A program made the position numbers and the translations under genes. This document shows positions 58,301 through 64,000 of a DNA stretch of 64,000 nucleotides, piece by piece. Within the stretch, counting starts at the first letter, position 1; each line of letters begins with the position of its first letter. The notes beneath the pieces were generated by a model. That model saw only the letters and a list, made by a program, of their open reading frames with translations, was not told the DNA's origin and ran no database searches. The DNA is taken from positions 17,199,464-17,263,463 of the forward strand of contig OZ020490.1 of NCBI GenBank assembly GCA_963971405.1, written 5' to 3'. The stretch is from Psococerastis gibbosa (lineage: Eukaryota; Arthropoda; Insecta; Psocodea; Psocidae).

Positions 58301-58840
58301 TCACCTAAAACATGCCTGAAGTTACAAAGCATCGATAGAAAGGTTCCGCAGAAAAAGTATATTGTAGTAATTTTTCATAAAAATTGAGTCTTTTTTATTT
58401 TTAGCCCTTGCAACCAAACTTTACTCTTAATTGCAAAGCAAGCTGTTAGGTTTTGTTTACACCAATAACAACTAAGTAGGTATTGTACAATTTAGCCTAC
58501 TGTTTACGAATGTTAAAAAATCGTTGCAGTGAGAAAAATAATTTAAAAGTTTTTTTTCGTTTTTGGTAGGTAAAACCCCCAATATCGAGCCCTTAATAGA
58601 ATCAACTATCCCGAGATATGATTTTTTGAACCTGCTTGCAGAATTTCACGAAAATCCATCGCGTAGTTTGCCTCCTTTATGGCTTAATTGTAAGAGTGGG
58701 CCGAAACACCCAAAATTTTCTTTCTTCTCTCTTCTTCCAAATCGACGGGCAGGCAGACAGACATTTCGTTAAAGAAAAACTTTTTAGGTTCCACCTCAAA
58801 GCGTGTAAATCCGTTAAAATTTCGAAAGTTAGACCTTTTT
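58301..58840 (+). repeat. Old, diverged family A copy with a family F insertion
   Basis: Follows the family A order (CACCTAAAACATGCCTGAAG ... CAGGCAGACAGACATTTCG ... GTGTAAATCCGTTAAAATTTC) with many changes. At about 58672-58739 the order is broken by TTGTAAGAGTGGGCCGAAAC and TTTC units, a family F copy. Confidence 0.6.
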
Positions 58841-59021
58841 TCTAGGCGCTCTGCCCATTTTGGGCTTCTGCACTCATGTTGTTATTGCCAGACTTGTTCA
58901 GAATTGTTAGACTTTTTTGAAGCTCATATAAATTTCGACATTCCTCATACTAACATGTATATAAATAGGAAATTTAAAATGAACAAACTCCTTGGCATGA
59001 CTACCCAATGAGAAACCAAAC

Positions 59022-59272
59022 CTTCTTCTTCTGGATCTACAGCCCATGTTGAGCTTTGGCCTGCTCGACAGTACTCCTCCAGTCATCTCGGTTTTGCTCA
59101 ACGCTCCACCATCTACGGACTCGCGAAGGCCAGTTTTCAACTCAACCTTCCATCGTTTTTTGAGGACGGGCCGCCATTCATCTTCCTGTCATGCTTGCTT
59201 TGTACATCTTGTTCATCTGACATTCTTGTAAGCGCCGTGCCCCAGCCATCTTAGGCGTTGTGATTTTATAAA
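59022..59272 (-). pseudogene. 3' fragment of the 25.7-kb LINE family
   Basis: Minus-strand copy of the C-terminal coding end with a CTTCTTCTTC tail side. It includes TTCCTGTCATGCTTGCTTTG and the CCAGCCATCTTAGGCGTTG block. Frames are broken. Confidence 0.8.
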
Positions 59273-59703
59273 CCAAACCTAGGACAGCCTAATTCGAAAT
59301 GATTTTATTATTTTGAACCATTGGTATAACAAGTGTTAAGCTTGCATGCTTATGCATCCCCTCTTCCCATTCTTGATTCATGAACAGCTCAATGCATTTT
59401 ACAAAAGGTATTTCGGTTCATCTTGGTAATTAGGCACTCCTAAACTATGTATAAAACCTTCCCAGCACTATACCTTACGAATCATTGTCGCGTCAAAAAT
59501 CAGGAAACCGGAAAATATGCATTCACTACTGTTTTACAGAGCAAGACCTAGACGTGTTTTGAGTCGAACGCGTGTTAAGGAAGTGGACGTGCTGTGAATG
59601 GAAACTCTTCTGCAAACATACACTTATGTTGTTAAAACTATAGTTTAGGCTATAGCCTACTAGTAACATTGGACGGAGTAGACTGTTTACAAATAAAACC
59701 TCC

Positions 59704-59740
59704 TATAAAATAGCCAAACAATATCACAGTCATTACAGTT
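59704..59740 (+). promoter_or_regulatory. Core promoter of the cysteine-rich secreted protein gene
   Basis: TATAAAA at 59704-59710. About 25-30 bases downstream lie CACAGTCATT and TTACAGTTAC, which resemble arthropod TCAGT-type initiators. The predicted leader is about 50 nt. Confidence 0.6.
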
Positions 59741-59785
59741 ACATTCCAGTTAACCAACGTTTAACTTAAATCAAAAAAATCCAAA

Positions 59786-60199
59786 ATGTATCCCGCAGTA
59801 TTTTTAATAGTGACAGCACTGTGCGCGGTCAGTATATCAGAACCTCAGTATTATCAGTATCCGAAAGCGTACCAAAATTTTCTGGCAACCCTTCAGTCGA
59901 ACGCTCTTCAGAAATGCGCCAAAGTGAACTATTCTGCTGTGAAACCCCTGGCATGCCCGTGCTGCGCAAAAGTGCCTAGTTTGTTAGAACTGACGAAACC
60001 CTGCTCCTGCGGCTGCGGTCTGAGGAACTGTGCGCTGAAAACTTGTGGTGGTACCTGCGGACTCAATGGACTGAACTGCCTGAGAGCCCCTACAATAACA
60101 AAGACTCTTCCTCTTCTGCCAAAGCCTTCAGCGTGCTATCCTGGTGCGTATCCATATGGACTCCAGACGCCGTACTTTCCGAAACCATATTTTTTATAG
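59786..60199 (+). CDS. Small secreted cysteine-rich protein, unknown function
   Basis: A single-exon frame of 137 codons from ATG 59786 (context CCAAAATGT) to TAG. It begins with a typical signal peptide (MYPAVFLIVTALCAVSIS); cleavage near residues 16-19 would leave about 120 residues. Twelve cysteines follow, including ACPCC, PCSCGCG and a GGTC segment, then a Pro/Tyr-rich, cysteine-free C-terminus (PYGLQTPYFPKPYFL). It is closer to GC-balanced than its flanks, with no frame breaks and a good TATA promoter upstream. I recognise no family. Cuticle, eggshell, silk or adhesive, or another extracellular structural role would fit the composition, but that is inference. No canonical AATAAA was seen soon after the stop; ATAATC and AATATA variants occur. 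It is the only apparently intact cellular gene in the window. Confidence 0.75.
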   Translation: MYPAVFLIVTALCAVSISEPQYYQYPKAYQNFLATLQSNALQKCAKVNYSAVKPLACPCCAKVPSLLELTKPCSCGCGLRNCALKTCGGTCGLNGLNCLRAPTITKTLPLLPKPSACYPGAYPYGLQTPYFPKPYFL

Positions 60200-60344
60200 A
60201 GGGTACTTATTTAATTTTAGCTTTATTTAACTTATTTATTGTACATATTATGTAAATATATTAATTTAATAATCCGAGATTTTTTTTTCTATGCTAGGGT
60301 AAGGGTATGTATAGGCTATGTATTGTATGTATGAATTTATCAAC

Positions 60345-60460
60345 TTCTGTACCAAGGTGGCAGCGTGCTTGTACTTGTGCCAGTCATGCGATTGGAAAAG
60401 TGTCGTAACTCAGCACAAGTATTAATTTACTCATGGAGGCGACTGAAGAGGTCAATTGGT
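60345..60460 (+). repeat. SINE-like family E, truncated
   Basis: CAAGGTGGCAGCGTGCTTG to CGACTGAAGAGGTCAATTGG; it ends where MITE D8 begins. Confidence 0.6.
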
Positions 60461-60469
60461 TAACTGTAA

Positions 60470-60761
60470 AGCTGGCCATTCACGAGGGCTCCAAACGGAC
60501 TCGCGCCAAGCCAAATGGCGCGTCCTGTTCCATTTGGCGTTAGCGCCATTTATAGAGGAGTCATCGCGACTACGCTGAACCAGTCGCTCCAAATCTTTAA
60601 AATTGTACAGTGTAAAAATACCTCTTCCATATCGTCACACTGTACAATTTGAATGATTTGGAGCGACTGGTTCAGCGTAGTCGTGATGACCCCTCTAAAT
60701 GGTGCTAACGCCAAATGGAACAGGATGCGCCATTTGGCTTGGCCCTCGTGAATGGCCAGCT
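60470..60761. mobile_element. Palindromic MITE, 292 bp (D8)
   Basis: Nearly the whole element is an inverted repeat. Ends AGCTGGCCATTCACGAGGGC and complement; TAA duplication at 60467-60469 and 60762-60764. The arms are GC-rich (CCAAATGGCGCG, GAGCGACTGGTTCAGCG) around an AT-rich centre. The ends differ from the GGCGGG type but share a C/G-rich start followed by ATTC and the same duplication. Confidence 0.9.
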
Positions 60762-60818
60762 TAAGAGGGGGCCGAAAGGCCCAAAATTCGCCCATATGCG
60801 AAAATAAAGACAATTTTC
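60762..60818 (+). repeat. Short hairpin repeat (family F)
   Basis: Directly abuts MITE D8: GGGGGCCGAAAGGCCCAAAA, ATTCGCCCATATG, AATAAAGACAATTTTC. A 40-bp family A end fragment follows at 60825-60865 (-). Confidence 0.65.
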
Positions 60819-61205
60819 GCTTTCCTATTTATACGTAGTATAAGGAAAGCTTTTTTTTCTTGCTTTCATTAAATTGTTTTATTCGATTAGCCTTTTTTTA
60901 AATGTAATTTACGGCGGTGCCGTATTCAAACGATGATGGAATCCGCTCTTAGAAAAAGTAGTGCGAGGAGTCGGACGCTTGACTATCCGTTTTTTGCGCA
61001 AAGTCAAACTTTACAGGAAATATTGATCTATGAGATGTCATCAATGAGAGAAAATGTTCCCCTACATTTCGATGTAGACCTACATAGTAGTAGTATGTGG
61101 CCGTCAGTAACATCGTTTGACCACAGTTGTGAAAGGGCTGAAATTTAAAATAATCCCACGCCTTCCATGACTGTGGCTGGAAGGTGTTGTCGGTGACATA
61201 GATAA

Positions 61206-61427
61206 GTAAAATAAATAAATAAGGACTTTTTATTGTTTCTATTACTAAGCCAACCTAGCGGAGTTAGGGCTATAAAGCCCTCTCTTACACTCAACTAGGA
61301 AAGCCCGGGACCGCCTGCCTTACATGCCCTCCGAAGCATGGCCAGAAAATGAAGCCAGTGCGGGACTCGAACCAACCATCTTTCGGGTGAAAGTCAGAGT
61401 CCGTACCACTACGCTACATGTCCTGTC
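61206..61427 (-). repeat. tRNA-derived SINE (family C), full copy
   Basis: The best minus-strand copy: tail AAATAAATAAATAAGGAC, full body, B-box complement GGGACTCGAACC and head ending GTAGCGTAGTGGT (complement). Confidence 0.85.
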
Positions 61428-61465
61428 ACGTAGATGCTATGATACTGTAGAAAAACATTTCTTCC

Positions 61466-61695
61466 TTCGACTTCGATGGCAAGGTGGTAGCGTGCTTGTG
61501 TGAATCTCTACACGCTATGTAAGTAAGTAAAGTAAAGTAATTTGTATTTCCTTCCAAATATAGATTCACAATTATCACAGTGATAGGAGACGTGTCGTAA
61601 CTCAACACGGGTATACTAACCTACAGAGGCGAGTGAGGCGACTGAAGAGGTCAATCGAATGTATCCATTAAATTGTTTGTTACCGATTAACGTTT
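61466..61695 (+). repeat. SINE-like family E with a short insertion
   Basis: The unit is interrupted after CACGCTATG by about 60 bases rich in TAAG/AAAG units (from 61520), then resumes at GATAGGAGACGTGTCG. Confidence 0.6.
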
Positions 61696-62099
61696 TATTT
61701 TAAAAAAAAAAAAAAATAAATAAATAAAAATATGAAATTGCATTGGTGACGACTCTACGGTCAATATGTTCTGGGATATTTGACTTTGGTCGAAAGAACT
61801 GATAGTGGGGTGTATGATTCCCTCTTAAAACTTCAACGAGACAATACTCGTGTAGTGTACGTCAGAGAGTGCTGAAAGGAAAAATTGGCTAATTTATTAA
61901 AATATTCTGAGATAAATTTTTGATCAGATTTTGGATTCACAGGGATTTGAAAGGAAAGGGTGCGAGTGAAAGGTTCTGAAAGTTTCTGTCTCAAAAATAG
62001 TACCTAGATAGTGTACTTTAAAAACATTTCATAGGCTTAGATATTAATATAGCAAATGTCTCAGTGTGGCTAGCAGTTTCAAACTTTCAAGTAAGTCCT

Positions 62100-62500
62100 T
62101 AAATCAATGGATTTTTGTTTGTTTGGTTTTACATGTTTGCTCTGTCTTTTGTAAGCCAACTGCTATCTGCAGCGCACTGGACAACGAGGTTGCCCAGAGG
62201 CCGTCTGAAGCAGCTTACCTGCCTACCTATACTATTTTTGGCCGATCTTATCCAGGAACTGGACTACCCTTGTTAGAAGAGCCTTGTCCAGTTCCTGGAG
62301 TATTACATTAGACTGGCTGTATTAGTTCTCGGTCCTGCAGTGGGACGACCAATGCTACCCTCTCCTGGATGCAGTGCGGGCACTCAAATGTGATGTGGTT
62401 TGGGGTGTCGCCGTGCTCTCCACACTCACTAAGAGGCGTTTCACGTTTGCCAATCCGCGCTAAATGACAAAGGAAAGCGACCAATTTCACCCTCTCCTGG
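62100..62500 (-). pseudogene. LINE C-terminal remnant
   Basis: The minus-strand frame at 62308-62490 reads LARIGKRETPLSECGEHGDT then NHITFECPHC. It resembles the zinc-knuckle-like end (C...C...H...C) following RNase H in jockey-type LINEs. The upstream part is frameshifted. Confidence 0.5.
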
Positions 62501-62595
62501 ATGCAGTGCGGGCACTCAAATGTGATGTAGTCTGGGGTGTTATCTTGCTGTCCTCACTCACATTGAGGTGTTTCACATATATAACTCCGGCAATC
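62346..62595. repeat. Tandem duplication, ~132-bp period
   Basis: CCCTCTCCTGGATGCAGTGC followed by GGGCACTCAAATGTGATGT occurs at 62358 and again at 62490. The second copy has diverged towards its end. It duplicates part of the LINE remnant. Confidence 0.75.
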
Positions 62596-62599
62596 TTCT

Positions 62600-63420
62600 T
62601 CTTCTTCTTTATTTGTGGTTTGCAAATGTCAGTTCTCGACAGTATCTAATTTAGGCTTTTTGCATAGTTCATGTGTAAATCAACTCAAGTTTACAAACTC
62701 TCCTAACCACAGAAGCCTAATTATTAACGTATGGTGTGCTTTTCAATGTCCAACTGTTTTAACTAACTTGACAGCTTTGATAGAGGAAATCAGACCAAGA
62801 AATAGGCGACGGGGAAAGGGAGGGAATGTCAGAAGCATTGATACCTCGACAGTTAGCCAAAACTTGGGCCCCCTCGGGAAAGTGAAGCCAGATACTACCC
62901 AACGACAGTAGCTTGATCTCCAACTAGACAGGCCAAGTATATGAGAACCAGGGTTCTAACGATGTTGTCGGATGCTACAGTTACGAATTAGGCTTACTTA
63001 CTTCAACAGGTAAATGAATCGATTCAACAACTTTTGATTTTGAGTTTAATTCATTGCTGACATTTTCTATGACAACGAGATTATTAGTTTGCAACATTGT
63101 TACGAGTTCGGTATTTACTACAATTTTCAATCTCACTGGAAATTTGATGACAGTGGGATTTATTTATTCTAGGACCTCCACCTCCTGTTTTAGAAATCTT
63201 TCGGTACCTAATACATTTGCTCTGTAATTAAGGTATAATTTGAATCATTTTCTCATTGTACCGTATTTCGTTCTACACCTTAACCTGTATTACCTAGTGA
63301 ATTTTAAAGTAAAAACAATGTACAGTTGAGTACTAGGCTGCTTATACAACACTGAGCTGACTAAATATTGAAAACCAAGTCCCAATTCAGAGTGCTGATG
63401 ATTGCTATGTGAGTACCGCT
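62600..63420. other. AT-rich spacer, no gene recognised
   Basis: One 98-codon frame (62615-62911) with a basic stretch, RPRNRRRGKGG, but no start, splice or domain support. Confidence 0.35.
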
Positions 63421-63423
63421 ATA

Positions 63424-63500
63424 AAGAAAGAAAGGAAATTGTCTTTATTTTCCATATGGGTGAATTTCGGCCTTTCCGCCTACTCTTACAATTAACCCAT
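63424..63500 (-). repeat. Short hairpin repeat (family F)
   Basis: GAAAGAAAGGAAATTGTC, TTTATTTTCC, ATGGGTGAATTTC on the plus strand; the hairpin is decayed (CGGCCTTTCCGCC). Confidence 0.6.
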
Positions 63501-63671
63501 AATAAATAATAATAATGTTATGTAAAATAACAAATTTAACTTTGAAAAAAAAGTAAAATATTAAAAAGTTAAAACAAACAGACCAGTTACACGCACCATT
63601 CACACACCATACGTACCGTATGTATGCATAAAATAGCCGTGACAAGCACCCTTAATCTTCTTTAACCTTAA

Positions 63672-64000
63672 TTTTTGCTTTCCAATTTATACGTAGTATA
63701 AGGAAAGCTTTGTAACGGTCGAAATTTTCGATTCCGAGATTTCAAAGGCATGTTTTAGGTGTTAAATTGAGTAACGAAACCGGACAGGTTGCTTTCCCAG
63801 AAAAGTATTTTGTTTTGTAAAAGAAAATGTTTTTATGAAAAAATGATAGAAAATTCACGCTCAAATGCATTGCGTGCCCTGCCATTATTGCTGTGGTAAT
63901 TAATGTCTGACCTATCTAGAATTTATCTCACTTCTAGTGACGTCAGGTGGGCAACCCCCCCCCCCCCCCCCGAGATATCGGAAATTTAACCATAGGAAAA
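63672..64000 (-). repeat. Family A repeat, runs off the window
   Basis: Enters on the minus strand at TTTTTGCTTTCCAATTTATA with a large internal deletion (after CCGAGATTTC). It continues to a C run at 63956-63970 near the window end. Confidence 0.8.

Noticed and set aside
1-64000. CRISPR arrays, prokaryotic operons, phage or integron features
   Set aside because: No regularly spaced short repeats, ribosome-binding sites or prokaryotic gene layout anywhere in the window.

Overview
The window is eukaryotic, almost certainly metazoan and probably arthropod, nuclear DNA. It is AT-rich, gene-poor and crowded with transposable elements. There are no operons, ribosome-binding sites or long cellular ORFs. 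The only long reading frames belong to retrotransposons. The arthropod guess rests on the kinds of elements present (RTE-type LINEs, an Osvaldo-like Ty3/gypsy element, PIF/Harbinger-like MITEs) and on one small TATA-promoter secreted-protein gene with an insect-like start context. No species can be named.

Layout. 1-13.4 kb: SINE and MITE copies, one convincing cellular exon on the minus strand (2580-2873), and two copies of an 0.8-kb repeat with poly-G and CAGA tracts (family A). 13.44-24.57 kb: the centrepiece. An almost complete minus-strand RTE-like LINE is split near its 3' end by a 7,923-bp Ty3/gypsy LTR retrotransposon. That element has 1,236-bp LTRs that look identical, a GTAT target duplication, a tRNA-Lys(CUU)-type primer site, gag, and a gag-pol junction carrying a textbook -1 frameshift signal. 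Its pol is broken by one base in an A9 run. 25.68-26.79 kb: a 5'-truncated LINE with a 10-bp target duplication. 27-59 kb: a mosaic of SINEs (one 5S rRNA-like, one or more tRNA-derived), palindromic MITEs with TTA/TAA duplications, more family A copies, LINE tails and unassigned AT-rich spacer. 59.70-60.20 kb: an apparently intact single-exon gene for a small secreted cysteine-rich protein. 60.4-64 kb: more MITE, SINE and LINE remnants, ending inside another family A copy.

Most of the biology here is mobile-element biology. LINE machinery in the genome probably spread the SINEs, and an absent PIF/Harbinger transposase probably moved the MITEs. Nested insertions give a relative order of events. 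The most notable patterns are the modular MITEs (shared cores with different arms, under one terminal signature), the frameshift cassette in the LTR element, the 5S-like SINE and the unrecognised cysteine-rich gene. No CRISPR array, prokaryotic-type system or obviously new multi-gene system is visible.
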